From Bosea sp. (in: a-proteobacteria) (GTDB taxonomy: Bacteria > Pseudomonadota > Alphaproteobacteria > Rhizobiales > Beijerinckiaceae), in NCBI GenBank assembly GCA_023910605.1, contig JAAVVV010000001.1:3338698-3402697 (forward strand): 64,000 nt of DNA, in the 5' to 3' direction. Positions within the stretch are counted from its first letter, which is position 1. Each line of letters begins with the position of its first letter. Positions 25,432-34,882 of the stretch are shown piece after piece. Both the position numbers and the translations under genes were made by a program. Below the pieces are notes generated by a model. That model was given only the letters and a program-made list of their open reading frames with translations, was not told where the DNA came from and did not search any database.

Positions 25432-25956
25432 ATGGACATGATGGAAAGCTGGATGCGGACAGGCGCGGAGTTCGCCCAGGCCCATTCTGAATGGGCGCCG
25501 CTGATCGTCTTCCTCGTCGCTTTCGGAGAGTGCATAGCGCTGTTGTCCTTCCTGATACCGGCGACGGCCTTCTTCGCGGTCTTCGCGACAGCGGCCGGGG
25601 CCAGCGGGCTGGCCCCTCTCCCGCTCGCGCTGGCGGCCAGCGCAGGCGCTGGGCTCGGCTTCTCGGTGTCCTACTGGTTCGGCCAGAAGGTCGGACCACA
25701 CGCTGGCGATTACTGGCCGCTCAAGAACAACCCGGAGCTGCTCAAGCGCGGGCATGACTTCTTCGAGCGCTGGGGCGCGCCCGGCGTCTTCCTCGGCCAT
25801 TTCGTGGGGCCGGTGCGCGCCGTGATCGCGCTGGTCGCCGGCATCGTGAAGATGCCGCAACTGCAGTTCCAGATGGCCAACTGGTCGGCTTCGCTGGTCT
25901 GGGGCTTCATGTTCTTCTATGGCTTCGGCACGTTCGGAGAACAGCTCGCCCGATGA
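25432..25956 (+). CDS. DedA/SNARE-associated family membrane protein
   Basis: Membrane protein of 174 aa. It has the DedA pattern: an early FGECIALLSFLIPATAFF with the acidic residue in the first membrane re-entrant segment, then the later stretch FGQKVGP, and HDFFERWGAPGVFLGHFVGPVRAVIALVAG with the conserved arginine and proline. DedA proteins flip undecaprenyl phosphate or phospholipids across the inner membrane. It is slightly short for the family (about 200 aa). GGAGG lies 9 bp upstream of the ATG. It is transcribed away from the ABC operon. Confidence 0.9.
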   Translation: MDMMESWMRTGAEFAQAHSEWAPLIVFLVAFGECIALLSFLIPATAFFAVFATAAGASGLAPLPLALAASAGAGLGFSVSYWFGQKVGPHAGDYWPLKNNPELLKRGHDFFERWGAPGVFLGHFVGPVRAVIALVAGIVKMPQLQFQMANWSASLVWGFMFFYGFGTFGEQLAR

Positions 25957-26204
25957 AGCCGACAGCGGTGAATGCCGTTTGGGTGAAGCCTCGATGAACG
26001 GCGGCTGCCAGCCACGTTCACCTCCGTTTCAGCCCCGAATCGACATGGTGCGCGTGGCAGGCTCTTGAAGCGCGGTGATGATCGCGCCCTCGATCGTGCC
26101 AGCGCGGACTTCGCCTGAGTGCGATTCTCCGTGCACATGGGCGAGCACGACCGGCGGGCCGCACCATGCACTGTCACAACCGGCATCCCTCAGGGATCAC
26201 CCCG

Positions 26205-26672
26205 ATGCGCTCCTCCCACCTCATCGCCAGCCTCGCCGCCCTCATGATGGCGGCCAGCCCCGTTCTTGCGCAGGTTGCGCAGCCCACGGCCCCGGCCAGG
26301 CCCGCCACGCCGGCACCGGCGGCTCCTGCGGCCGCGCAGCCCGCAATCCCGGCGGCTCCCGCCCGACCGGCAACGCCTGCCACTGCCCAGCCTGCGACGC
26401 CCGCCACCCCGGCCATGCCGGGGGCCCCTGCCGCAGCGCAGCCCGCAATCCCTGCGCGCCCCGCTGCCGAGGGCCAGCGCGTGAACCTCAACACCGCAGC
26501 GCAGGCAGACATCGACAAGCTGCCCCAGATCGGTGAGGCCCGCGCCAAGGCGATCCTCGCCGAACGTGCAAAGGGCCGCTTCACGAGCTGGGACAATTTC
26601 GTCCAGCGCATGCAGGGCACGGCCGTGAACCAGACGGCGAAGGATGCGATCAAGGACAAGGTCAGCTTCTGA
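26205..26672 (+). CDS. Secreted helix-hairpin-helix (ComEA-like) protein
   Basis: Protein of 155 aa with a signal peptide (MRSSHLIASLAALMMAASPVLA), then about 70 residues of Ala/Pro-rich repeats (PATPA, PAIPA, AAQPA), then a ComEA-type helix-hairpin-helix domain: RVNLNTAAQADIDKLPQIGE, RAKAILAERAKGRFTSW, DNFVQRMQG. HhH domains bind DNA non-specifically, and secreted ComEA proteins act in DNA uptake; a DNA-uptake role here is only a possibility. AGGGA is 9 bp before the ATG. No competence genes are nearby. Confidence 0.88.
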   Translation: MRSSHLIASLAALMMAASPVLAQVAQPTAPARPATPAPAAPAAAQPAIPAAPARPATPATAQPATPATPAMPGAPAAAQPAIPARPAAEGQRVNLNTAAQADIDKLPQIGEARAKAILAERAKGRFTSWDNFVQRMQGTAVNQTAKDAIKDKVSF

Positions 26673-26696
26673 CCCCACCGGGGCGCGAGCCTCGTC

Positions 26697-26725
26697 GCCC
26701 CGGCGAGCCTCGCGCTCGCCGGGGC
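26697..26725 (+). terminator. Perfect 11-bp-arm hairpin after the HhH gene
   Basis: The arms GCCCCGGCGAG and CTCGCCGGGGC are exact complements around a 7-nt loop, 25 bp after the stop codon. There is no T-run after it, so it may end transcription with Rho or protect the mRNA 3' end rather than be a full intrinsic terminator. Confidence 0.5.
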
Positions 26726-26779
26726 AAGCCAACGCATTGAGCAGTTGACTCGGCGGCGGCGCGGGTCCACCCGACCGCG

Positions 26780-28309
26780 ATGATGTTTCACGGCGGCCAT
26801 AATCCGGCAAGGCCCGCCCGCGCCGCCTTGATGGTGATCGCGGGGGCGTTGCTTCTGCGTCTCGCCATGGCCTTCGCCATCGGCCTTGGCACGGACGAGA
26901 TCTACACGCTTGCCGTCTCCCGGACCCTTTCGCTCTCCTATTTCGACCACCCCCCCCTGCACCAGTGGATCACCCATGGCGCCGCGGCGCTGCTGGGCGA
27001 GGGGCGGCAGGTGCGCCTGCCCTTCATCGCCCTGTTCGCCGCCACCTCCTGGCTGCTCTATGCGCTGACGGCCCGTCTTTATGGTCCCGCCGCAGGCTTC
27101 TGGGCCGTGGTGACGCTGAACCTTTCCGGCTTCTTCACGCTCTCGGCCGGCAGCTGGGTGGTCCCCGACGGCGTGCTCGTCTTCATGCTGGCGCTGGCCG
27201 GCTGGGCCGCGGCGCGCCAGCTGCTGCCGCGGCCTGATGAAGCATCGTCGCCCTGGCTTGACTGGCTCATCATCGGGGCGGCGCTCGGCGGCGCGGGCCT
27301 CGCCAAATACCACGCCGCGCTCGCAGCCCTTGGCCTTGGCCTTTACCTCATCCTGACGCCGCGCGGACGCCGCGCTTTGGCCCATCCTGCGCCTTGGCTC
27401 GGCGCAGGCCTCGCCCTGCTCATCGTCTCGCCCGTGCTGGTCTGGAACGGCGCCCATGGCTGGGTCTCCTTCGTCTTTCAGGCGGGGCGCTCGCAGGGCG
27501 GCGGCTTCACGCCCTGGCTGGTTCCCGTTTCACTTCTGGCCCAGGCCGGATGGCTGCTGCCCTGGGTGTTCGTGCCCCTGGTGGCTGGCGCATGGCTGGC
27601 CTGGCGCAGCGCGCGCGACGAGCGCTCCTGGCTTCTCATGGCGCTGGCGCTGCCCTCGGTGCTTGTGTTCACGCTGACGCCGGCCTTCGGCAATCTCGGC
27701 CTTCCGCACTGGGCCATGCCCGGCTGGTTCTTCATCATGCCGCTCGCCGGCTTGCATCTGGCGCGGCTGGCCACGGAGGGCGACAAGCCGGCCCGCTGGG
27801 CCCGCATGGCCGCGATCGGCTCGGTTGCAGTGCTGGCGCTGCTCGCCAGCCATGCCGCCACCGGCTGGCTGGCGCGGATCATTCCCGGCCTGCCGCGCAA
27901 TGATCCCACGCTGGAGACATTCGGCTGGGACCAACTGCGCGAAGCCTTGCCGGCCGCAGGCCTGGGCGATCTTTCCGGCCGCTTCATCATCGCCGATGGC
28001 TGGCAGAATGCCGGCCGGATCGATGTGGCGCTGGGCGGAGCCGTTCCGGTCCTGCCCGGCACGGCCAATCCGCACCATTTCGCCTTCATCATCGATCAGT
28101 CGCGCCTCATCGGCCGCGATGCGATCATCATCGTCCGGGCGCGCCGCGAAGGCCAGATGCGCGCGGCGCTGACGGACCGCTTCGCCAGCCTCGGGTCTTC
28201 CGTGCCGCTGGCGGTGGGGCGCTCTGGCCTGCGCGAGATCGAGCTGGTGGCGATCCCGGCGCAAGGCTTTGCCAGGCCGCTGCCCTGGCCCTATGGGATG
28301 GCGCGATGA
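26780..28309 (+). CDS. Glycosyltransferase family 39 protein (ArnT/PMT-like)
   Basis: Polytopic membrane glycosyltransferase of 509 aa that uses a polyprenyl-phosphate sugar. The first periplasmic loop has GLGTDEIYTLAV with the metal-binding Asp-Glu and FDHPPLHQWITHG, a conserved loop of the PMT_2 family. About ten hydrophobic segments follow, then a soluble C-terminal part. It overlaps the downstream GT2-GtrA gene by 4 bp (ATGA). The pair suggests that the GT2 protein makes the polyprenyl-phosphate sugar donor and this enzyme transfers it to a cell-envelope acceptor. The sugar is not identifiable. Confidence 0.88.
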   Translation: MMFHGGHNPARPARAALMVIAGALLLRLAMAFAIGLGTDEIYTLAVSRTLSLSYFDHPPLHQWITHGAAALLGEGRQVRLPFIALFAATSWLLYALTARLYGPAAGFWAVVTLNLSGFFTLSAGSWVVPDGVLVFMLALAGWAAARQLLPRPDEASSPWLDWLIIGAALGGAGLAKYHAALAALGLGLYLILTPRGRRALAHPAPWLGAGLALLIVSPVLVWNGAHGWVSFVFQAGRSQGGGFTPWLVPVSLLAQAGWLLPWVFVPLVAGAWLAWRSARDERSWLLMALALPSVLVFTLTPAFGNLGLPHWAMPGWFFIMPLAGLHLARLATEGDKPARWARMAAIGSVAVLALLASHAATGWLARIIPGLPRNDPTLETFGWDQLREALPAAGLGDLSGRFIIADGWQNAGRIDVALGGAVPVLPGTANPHHFAFIIDQSRLIGRDAIIIVRARREGQMRAALTDRFASLGSSVPLAVGRSGLREIELVAIPAQGFARPLPWPYGMAR

Positions 28310-29415
28310 CAAGCGCCCGCCATGCACTGGCGCCAGACCTCACGGTCGTGGTGCCGACCTTCAATGAAGCCGGTAACATCCGCCCCCTCGCCGCGCGTCT
28401 GGCCGCGGCGCTGGACGGCATCGCCTGGGAGGCGATCTTCGTCGATGACAACTCGCCGGACGGCACGGCCGATGTCGCGCGCGCGCTCGGCCGCGAGGAT
28501 CCGCGCATCCGCTGCATAAAGCGCATCGGCCGGCGCGGGCTGTCGAGCGCCTGCGTGGAAGGCATGCTGGCCGGCCATGGCGGCGTCGTCGCCGTGATGG
28601 ATGGCGATTTGCAGCATGACGAGACGATCCTGCCGCGCCTGTTTGCGCTGGTGCGTTCGGGCGAAGCCGATCTCGCCGTGGCCAGCCGCTATGTCGAGGG
28701 CGGCAGCGCGGACTCGTTCTCGGACATTCGCGGCAAGGGCAGCCGGCTCGCCACCGATCTCGCCCGCAAGATCCTCAAGCTCGGCTTCAAGGATCCGATG
28801 AGCGGCTTCTTCGCCACGCGCCGTGATGTGGTCGAGGCTGCGGCTCCGGCACTTTCGGGCGAGGGCTTCAAGATCCTGCTCGACATCGCGGCCAGCCACC
28901 CCACGCCGCTGCGCGTCGCCGAGGTGCCTTTCGTGTTCGGCACGCGCCTGCACGGCGCCTCCAAGATGGACAACCGGGTCGTGGCGGATTTCCTCGGGTT
29001 GCTCGTCTCGAAGGCCACGGGTGGGCTCGTTTCGATCCGCTTCCTCACCTTCGCGGCGGTGGGCGTCTCCGGCGTCGTGGTGCATCTTCTGGCCCTGCGC
29101 GGCCTGCTGGCGATCCCCGCCCTACCCTTCGCGGCGGCACAAGCGGGCGCCACGCTGGTGGCCATGACCACCAACTTCACGCTGAACAATATGCTGACCT
29201 ACAAGGATCGCGCGCTGTCAGGCTTCGCTTTCCTCAAGGGGCTCCTTGGCTTTTATGCCGTGTGCAGCGTGGGCGCGATCGCCAATGTCGGGGTCGCCAC
29301 ATGGCTGTTCGAGGGCGATCAGCTGTGGTGGATAGCCGGCCTCGCGGGCGCCGCCATGGGCGCCGTCTGGAACTATGTCTTCAGCGATCTGGTGATCTGG
29401 CGCAAGAAGCGCTGA
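28306..29415 (+). CDS. GT2 polyprenyl-phosphate glycosyltransferase with C-terminal GtrA domain
   Basis: Two-domain protein of 369 aa. Residues 1-225 form a dolichol-phosphate-mannose-synthase-like GT-A domain with TVVVPTFNEAGNI, the nucleotide site FVDDNSPDGT and the metal site MDGDLQHD. Residues from about 240 to 365 form a GtrA-type four-helix membrane domain (RFLTFAAVGVSGVVVHLLAL, TTNFTLNNMLTY, WNYVFSDLVIW). It would charge a polyprenyl phosphate and move it across the membrane for the GT39 enzyme encoded just upstream. Confidence 0.92.
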   Translation: MTSARHALAPDLTVVVPTFNEAGNIRPLAARLAAALDGIAWEAIFVDDNSPDGTADVARALGREDPRIRCIKRIGRRGLSSACVEGMLAGHGGVVAVMDGDLQHDETILPRLFALVRSGEADLAVASRYVEGGSADSFSDIRGKGSRLATDLARKILKLGFKDPMSGFFATRRDVVEAAAPALSGEGFKILLDIAASHPTPLRVAEVPFVFGTRLHGASKMDNRVVADFLGLLVSKATGGLVSIRFLTFAAVGVSGVVVHLLALRGLLAIPALPFAAAQAGATLVAMTTNFTLNNMLTYKDRALSGFAFLKGLLGFYAVCSVGAIANVGVATWLFEGDQLWWIAGLAGAAMGAVWNYVFSDLVIWRKKR

Positions 29416-29531
29416 ACCGGCGCCGGCTCGTCCGGCGGCGCCGCGAACAGAGCCGCCACGACGAACGGGCGGCGCCGTGAGGCCCCGCCCGCTATGGTGG
29501 CATGAGGCGTGGCAGACGCCGCCGCCGGCTG

Positions 29532-30569
<1,038 letters not shown>

Positions 30570-30689
30570 TTACATTCGGTCCTCTGGGACCGGCTGGCGG
30601 GACATGAAAGGCAAGGCAGGCTTTGCTGTGTGCAGATGCTTTAGTGGAGCGCCGCGCGCCCGTAAAGCACGCGCGGACGCATGGGCTCG

Positions 30690-31301
30690 TCATCCGTGCC
30701 ACTCCGCCGCGATGGGCCAGAGCGAGGCGACGAGCGCCAGCGCCATGGCGATGTTGAAGACACGGCACAGTTTCGGTTCGGAGAGAAAGCGGCGCAGGCC
30801 GACGCCGAACACGGTCCAGGTGCTGACCGAGGGTATGTTGACCGCGCCGAAAATCAGCGTCACCAGAATGACGGTGAAGAGATGCTGGTTGGGGCTTGTA
30901 TAGGTCGCCATGGCGCTGACCGCCATGACCCAGGCCTTTGGATTGACCCACTGGAACGCCGCCGCGCCGAGGAAGGTCATGGGTGTTCCGCTGTTCTGCG
31001 ACGACTGGTCAGTCATCGGGCCACTGTTTGCGATCTTCCATGCCAGCCACAGCATGTAGGCCGCGCCGACATATTTCAGCGTTGTATAGATGACGGGAAA
31101 GCGCTCCAGAAGTTGGCCCAGCCCAAGGCCGACGCAGAGCAACAGCACCATGAAGCCGATGCCGATGCCGAGCATGTGCGGCACCGAGCGGCGAAAACCG
31201 AAATTCACCCCCGAAGCCAGCAGCATCATGTTGTTCGGCCCCGGCGTGATCGAACTGACAAAGGCAAAGACGACCAGCGCCATCAGAAGATCATGGCTCA
31301 T
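30690..31301 (-). CDS. LysE family amino acid exporter
   Basis: Inner-membrane exporter of 203 aa with about six hydrophobic segments. The N-terminal LysE/RhtB signature reads SITPGPNNMMLLASGVNFG, and the central FQWVNPKAWVMAVSAM is also typical. It starts 4 bp after the 71-aa gene and lies between ilvN and ilvC, so export of branched-chain amino acids or their analogues is a context-based guess; substrates in this family are diverse. Confidence 0.9.
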   Translation of the reverse strand: MSHDLLMALVVFAFVSSITPGPNNMMLLASGVNFGFRRSVPHMLGIGIGFMVLLLCVGLGLGQLLERFPVIYTTLKYVGAAYMLWLAWKIANSGPMTDQSSQNSGTPMTFLGAAAFQWVNPKAWVMAVSAMATYTSPNQHLFTVILVTLIFGAVNIPSVSTWTVFGVGLRRFLSEPKLCRVFNIAMALALVASLWPIAAEWHG

Positions 31302-31305
31302 CGCC

Positions 31306-31521
31306 TCAACCGCCCGCCTGCTGCGCTGCCAATCGCTGGAACAGCAGCGCGAGGCAGATCAGCACGAAGCCGAGCCACCACTCGCGCGACCTGAGCTGCG
31401 AGCGCTCCTTGGCTTTCCGGGGGGTATCCAGCCCGCGCACGCGCTGGATCATGGGCCAGAGAAACAGGCCAAAGCCAAGCGTGGCCAAAACCTTGGCAGC
31501 AAGGTCGAGATCGAGCGCCAA
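31306..31521 (-). CDS. Small membrane protein, hypothetical
   Basis: Protein of 71 aa with a hydrophobic segment near residues 8-26 (LAAKVLATLGFGLFLWPMI), a basic middle (RKAKERSQLRSREWW) and a second hydrophobic segment at 50-65. It fits tightly between ilvN (7 bp gap) and lysE (4 bp gap), which supports it being a real gene of the ilv cluster. No domain is recognised. Confidence 0.7.
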   Translation of the reverse strand: MALDLDLAAKVLATLGFGLFLWPMIQRVRGLDTPRKAKERSQLRSREWWLGFVLICLALLFQRLAAQQAGG

Positions 31522-31528
31522 TGAAGCC

Positions 31529-32065
31529 TCACATCACCTCGGCGCCGCGGCCCATGGCCGCGATGCCGGTGCGCGAGACTTCCGCGAGGCCGCACGGCGC
31601 CAGCACCTTGATGAAGCGCTCGATGTCGTCCGTGGCGCCTGTGAGCTCGAACACGAAGGAGGTGACGGTGGCGTCGATGGTGCGGGCGCCGAAGGCGGTG
31701 GCGAGGCGCAGCGCCTCCATGCGCTGGTCTCCCTTGCCCACCACCTTGAGCAGCGCCAGCTCCCGCTCGATGGATTCGCCCTGCAAGGTGAGATCCACAA
31801 CCCGGTGCACGGGCACCAGCCGGTCGAGATGGTTCTTGATCTGGTCGATGATCTTCTCCGAACCCGAGGTCACGATGGTGATGCGCGAGATATGCTTCTC
31901 GGCCTCGGTCTCGGAGACAGTCAGACTCTCGATATTGTAGCCGCGCCCCGAGAACAGGCCGGCGATTCGGCTGAGCACGCCCGGCTCGTTGTCCACGATG
32001 ACCGACAGGGTGTGGCGGCGCACGGTCTGGTCGAAGTTGACGGCGGGATAGTGGGAGACGTTCAT
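31529..32065 (-). CDS. ilvN: Acetolactate synthase small (regulatory) subunit
   Basis: Regulatory subunit of 178 aa with an N-terminal ACT domain (HTLSVIVDNEPGVLSRIAGLFSGRGYNIESLTV) that binds valine for feedback control, and a C-terminal domain beginning near residue 90 (ELALLKVVGKGDQRMEALRLATAF). The family residues around NEPGVLSR and GRGYNIESL are intact. It is separated from ilvB by a glutathione S-transferase gene, although the two subunits work as one complex. Confidence 0.96.
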   Translation of the reverse strand: MNVSHYPAVNFDQTVRRHTLSVIVDNEPGVLSRIAGLFSGRGYNIESLTVSETEAEKHISRITIVTSGSEKIIDQIKNHLDRLVPVHRVVDLTLQGESIERELALLKVVGKGDQRMEALRLATAFGARTIDATVTSFVFELTGATDDIERFIKVLAPCGLAEVSRTGIAAMGRGAEVM

Positions 32066-32095
32066 GGCGTTGATCCGTTCGGGAATGACAATAGG

Positions 32096-32809
32096 TCAGG
32101 CTTTGCCCAGATGGGGGCGATAATTCTCGAGCACCGGCTCGTCCGCCTCGTCCTCGGGCACGATCCAGGGCTCGGCCAGTGCGGCCTCGCGCCAGCGGTT
32201 GAAGGCCGGGTGGGCGTAGATCGCATCGCACCAGGCTTCCGATACAGGATCGACGCTGATCGAATAGCTCCGCAGCCGCGTCGCGACGGGGGCGAACATC
32301 GCATCCGCCGCCGAGAACGCGCCGAACAGGAACGGCCCGCCGGCCGGATCCCTTGCACCCCAGCGCGAGCGCGCCTCGTTCCAGATGGCCGTTATGCGGC
32401 CTACGTCCGCGGCGACCTTCGGGCCGCGATCCCTGGGCGCATGCAGCTTGCCGAGGTTCATGGGGCAGGCATTGCGCAGGGCCGGGAAGCCGGCATGCAT
32501 CTCGCTCGCGATGTTGCGCGCAAAGGCGCGCGCCGCCCGGTCCCGCGGCCAGATGGCGCGCTCAGGGTGCTTGTCGGCGACGTATTCCATGATCGAGAGC
32601 GATTCCCAGACCTTGATCTCGCCATCGACCAGCGCCGGCACCTTGCCGGCCGGGCTGTAGGCCTTGACCTTCGCCTTCCAGTCAGGATCGTCGAATGTGG
32701 GGCCGAACGGGATCAGCACCTCGTCGAACGGGATCTCGAAGTCGCTCAGCAGCAGCCAGGGCCGCAGCGACCACGATGAATGCAGCTTGTTGCCGATGAT
32801 GAGCTTCAT
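32096..32809 (-). CDS. Glutathione S-transferase family protein
   Basis: Cytoplasmic protein of 237 aa. The thioredoxin-like N-terminal domain has KLIIGNKLHSSWSLRPWLLL with a serine-rich active site (HSSWS), then GKVPALVDGEIKVWESLSIMEYVADKHP, the glutathione gamma-glutamyl site. An all-helical C-terminal domain follows. It lies inside the ilv cluster, between ilvB and ilvN, with a 30-bp gap to ilvN. No pathway link is evident. Confidence 0.9.
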   Translation of the reverse strand: MKLIIGNKLHSSWSLRPWLLLSDFEIPFDEVLIPFGPTFDDPDWKAKVKAYSPAGKVPALVDGEIKVWESLSIMEYVADKHPERAIWPRDRAARAFARNIASEMHAGFPALRNACPMNLGKLHAPRDRGPKVAADVGRITAIWNEARSRWGARDPAGGPFLFGAFSAADAMFAPVATRLRSYSISVDPVSEAWCDAIYAHPAFNRWREAALAEPWIVPEDEADEPVLENYRPHLGKA

Positions 32810-32901
32810 GGGAATCTCCGGCTGAAGGCAGCCATCATGTCAGGTCGGCCGCCGTTCAGCTCACGCTTTGCTGTGATGCCGTCCATCACGCCGGGGATGC
32901 A

Positions 32902-34662
32902 TCACACCAGCTCCCGACCCTTCGCGTCGATCACCGTCCTGGTGTCGCCGGCGAAGTCGTTGAGGATCATCTCATTGTGGGCCTTGCCCGACGGGATCAT
33001 GGGGAAGCAGTTCTCCTCCTTCGCCACGACGCAGTCGAAGATCACCGCCTTGGGGCTGTCGATCATCTCGCGAATCGCGTCGTCGAGCCTGGCGGGATCG
33101 TCGCAGCGGATGCCATGGCCGCCATAGGCCTCGGCCAGCTTGACGAAGTCCGGCAGCGCCTCCGAATAGCTGGAGGAATAGCGCCCGCCATGCAGCAGCT
33201 CCTGCCACTGGCGCACCATGCCCATGTACTCGTTGTTGAGGATGAAGATCTTGACCGGCAGACGGTACTGCAGCGCCGTGGACATCTCCTGCATGTTCAT
33301 CAGGATCGAGGCCTCGCCGGCGATGTCGATCACCAGCGCCTTGGGGTGGGCCAGCTGCACGCCGATGGCGGCCGGCAGGCCGTAGCCCATGGTTCCGAGC
33401 CCGCCCGAGGTCATCCAGCGGTTCGGCTCCTGGAAGTGGAAGTATTGCGCGGCCCACATCTGGTGCTGTCCCACCTCTGTGGTGACATAGACATCCTTGT
33501 CCTTGGTGAGCTCATAGAGCCGCTGCACGGCATATTGCGGCTTGATGACCGTGTCCGAGCCGCGATAGGCGAGCGAGTTGCGCCCGCGCCATTCGTTGAT
33601 CTGGCCCCACCAGCTCTTCATCGCGGGCTTGTCGACCACGGGGCTGAGTTCGCGCCAGAGCCGCACCATGTCCTCGAGCACATGGGCGCAATCGCCCACG
33701 ATCGGGATCTCGACCTTGACGTTCTTGTTGATCGAGCTGGGGTCGATGTCGACATGGATCTTGCGCGATGCGGGCGAGAAGGCGTCGATCCGCCCCGTGA
33801 TCCGGTCGTCGAAGCGCGCGCCGATGTTGATCATCACGTCGCAGCCATGCATGGCGAGGTTCGCCTCATAGGTGCCGTGCATGCCCAGCATGCCGAGCCA
33901 TTGCCGATCGGCGGCCGGGAAGGCGCCAAGCCCCATCAGCGTCGAGGTGCAGGGAAAGCCCGTGAGATGCACCAGTTCGCGCAGCAGCGCCGAGGCATGC
34001 GGCCCGGCATTGATGACCCCGCCGCCCGTGTAGAACACGGGCCGCCTGGCCTTGGCCATCAGCTCGATCGCGGCCTTGATCTTCGACAGATCGCCCTTGA
34101 CCGTGGGGCGGTAGGTCTTGTGCTGGTTGCTCGTGGGGCGGCTGTAGACGCCGCGCGCGAACTGGATGTCCTTCGGAATGTCGATGACGACAGGGCCCGG
34201 CCTTCCGTTCGAGGCCACATAGAAGGCTTCATGCAGAATGCGCGGCAGATCCTCGATGCGCTTCACGAGGTAGTTGTGCTTTGTGCACGAGCGGGTGATG
34301 CCCACCGTGTCGCATTCCTGGAAGGCGTCCGAGCCGATCAGATGCGTCGGCACCTGCCCGGTGATGCATACCAGCGGGATCGAGTCCATCAACGCGTCGG
34401 TCAGGCCCGTGACCGCGTTGGTGGCGCCAGGGCCGGAGGTGACGAGCACCACGCCGACCTTGCCCGACGAGCGGGCATAGCCTTCGGCGGAATGCACCGC
34501 GCCCTGCTCGTGGCGCACAAGGATGTGCTTGACGAACTCCTGCTGGAACAGCGCGTCATAAATGGGCAGCACCGCCCCGCCCGGATAGCCGAACAGATGC
34601 TCGACATTCTGGTCGCGGAGCGCGCGCACGACCATCTCGGCGCCGGTCATCATCTCGCTCAT
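32902..34662 (-). CDS. ilvB: Acetolactate synthase large (catalytic) subunit
   Basis: Thiamine-diphosphate enzyme of 586 aa that makes acetolactate or acetohydroxybutyrate, the first step of valine, leucine and isoleucine synthesis. The N-terminal PYR domain has HLFGYPGGAVLPIYDAL and RHEQGAVHSAEGYAR with the catalytic glutamate. The FAD-binding middle includes GMHGTYEANLAMHGCD. The C-terminal PP domain has GGLGTMGYGLPAAIG and the metal site near GEASILMNMQEM. It is preceded by a leader peptide gene and attenuator at 34717-34825, so expression is likely tuned by branched-chain aminoacyl-tRNA levels. Confidence 0.97.
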   Translation of the reverse strand: MSEMMTGAEMVVRALRDQNVEHLFGYPGGAVLPIYDALFQQEFVKHILVRHEQGAVHSAEGYARSSGKVGVVLVTSGPGATNAVTGLTDALMDSIPLVCITGQVPTHLIGSDAFQECDTVGITRSCTKHNYLVKRIEDLPRILHEAFYVASNGRPGPVVIDIPKDIQFARGVYSRPTSNQHKTYRPTVKGDLSKIKAAIELMAKARRPVFYTGGGVINAGPHASALLRELVHLTGFPCTSTLMGLGAFPAADRQWLGMLGMHGTYEANLAMHGCDVMINIGARFDDRITGRIDAFSPASRKIHVDIDPSSINKNVKVEIPIVGDCAHVLEDMVRLWRELSPVVDKPAMKSWWGQINEWRGRNSLAYRGSDTVIKPQYAVQRLYELTKDKDVYVTTEVGQHQMWAAQYFHFQEPNRWMTSGGLGTMGYGLPAAIGVQLAHPKALVIDIAGEASILMNMQEMSTALQYRLPVKIFILNNEYMGMVRQWQELLHGGRYSSSYSEALPDFVKLAEAYGGHGIRCDDPARLDDAIREMIDSPKAVIFDCVVAKEENCFPMIPSGKAHNEMILNDFAGDTRTVIDAKGRELV

Positions 34663-34716
34663 CGCTGGTCTCCTCGGGAGTTTGGTTCTGGGTGGTGTGG
34701 GAAGCGCAAGGGCAAC

Positions 34717-34740
34717 AAAAAAGGCCCCGAACTGGGACCT
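34717..34740 (-). terminator. Attenuator terminator before ilvB
   Basis: On the minus strand GGTCCC-AGTTC-GGGGCC forms a six-pair stem (one G-T pair) followed by TTTTTT. It lies 55 bp upstream of the ilvB start and about 35 nt after the leader-peptide stop, which is where a premature terminator of an attenuator belongs. Confidence 0.85.
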
Positions 34741-34748
34741 GTGCGTGA

Positions 34749-34798
34749 GCGCCGGCAGTGAGGGATGCGGTCCTTCAGACCGCCCTCGACCGGCGCAC
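34749..34798 (-). promoter_or_regulatory. Leader RNA hairpin and antiterminator of the ilv attenuator
   Basis: The leader RNA can form a long nested hairpin: GCGCCGG with CCGGCGC (outer), GAGGG with CCCTC (middle) and CGGTC with GACCG (inner, loop TGAAG). The leader-peptide stop codon lies in this inner loop region. The competing segment CCCTCACTG (34756-34764) can pair with CAGTTCGGG (34726-34734) at seven of nine positions, which would break the terminator. This gives mutually exclusive pause, antitermination and termination forms. Pairings were read by eye. Confidence 0.7.
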
Positions 34799-34825
34799 CC
34801 TTACGATAACAAGCTTGCGCATCAT
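34775..34825 (-). CDS. ilv operon leader peptide
   Basis: A 16-codon gene encoding MMRKLVIVRVRRSRAV. It has the control run Leu-Val-Ile-Val at residues 5-8 plus Val10 and Val16, which are the amino acids made by the operon. AAAGGGAG lies 6-7 bp before the first ATG. A stalled ribosome at these codons would change the folding of the downstream RNA and allow transcription into ilvB. The gene begins only 31 bp after the miaA stop. Confidence 0.85.
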   Translation of the reverse strand: MMRKLVIVRVRRSRAV

Positions 34826-34853
34826 GCGCGGCTCCCTTTGCGAATATCTCGGC

Positions 34854-34882
34854 ACGCTAAACAGTTGCCCCGCGCCGGTCAA
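34854..34882 (-). promoter_or_regulatory. Candidate ilvB promoter inside the end of miaA
   Basis: TTGACC (34882-34877) and TAGCGT (34859-34854) are separated by exactly 17 bp. A start near 34847 would place the leader peptide ATG about 22 nt into the transcript. The -10 match is weak, so read-through from miaA remains possible. Confidence 0.4.

Noticed and set aside
24367..25860. 497-aa version of the ABC ATPase
   Set aside because: The N-terminal 212 codons are antisense to the dedA gene and its upstream region; a good ribosome site supports the start at 25224.
32977..34761. 594-codon frame antisense to ilvB
   Set aside because: It is rich in His, Arg and Asp with no family match, and the minus strand encodes intact acetolactate synthase.
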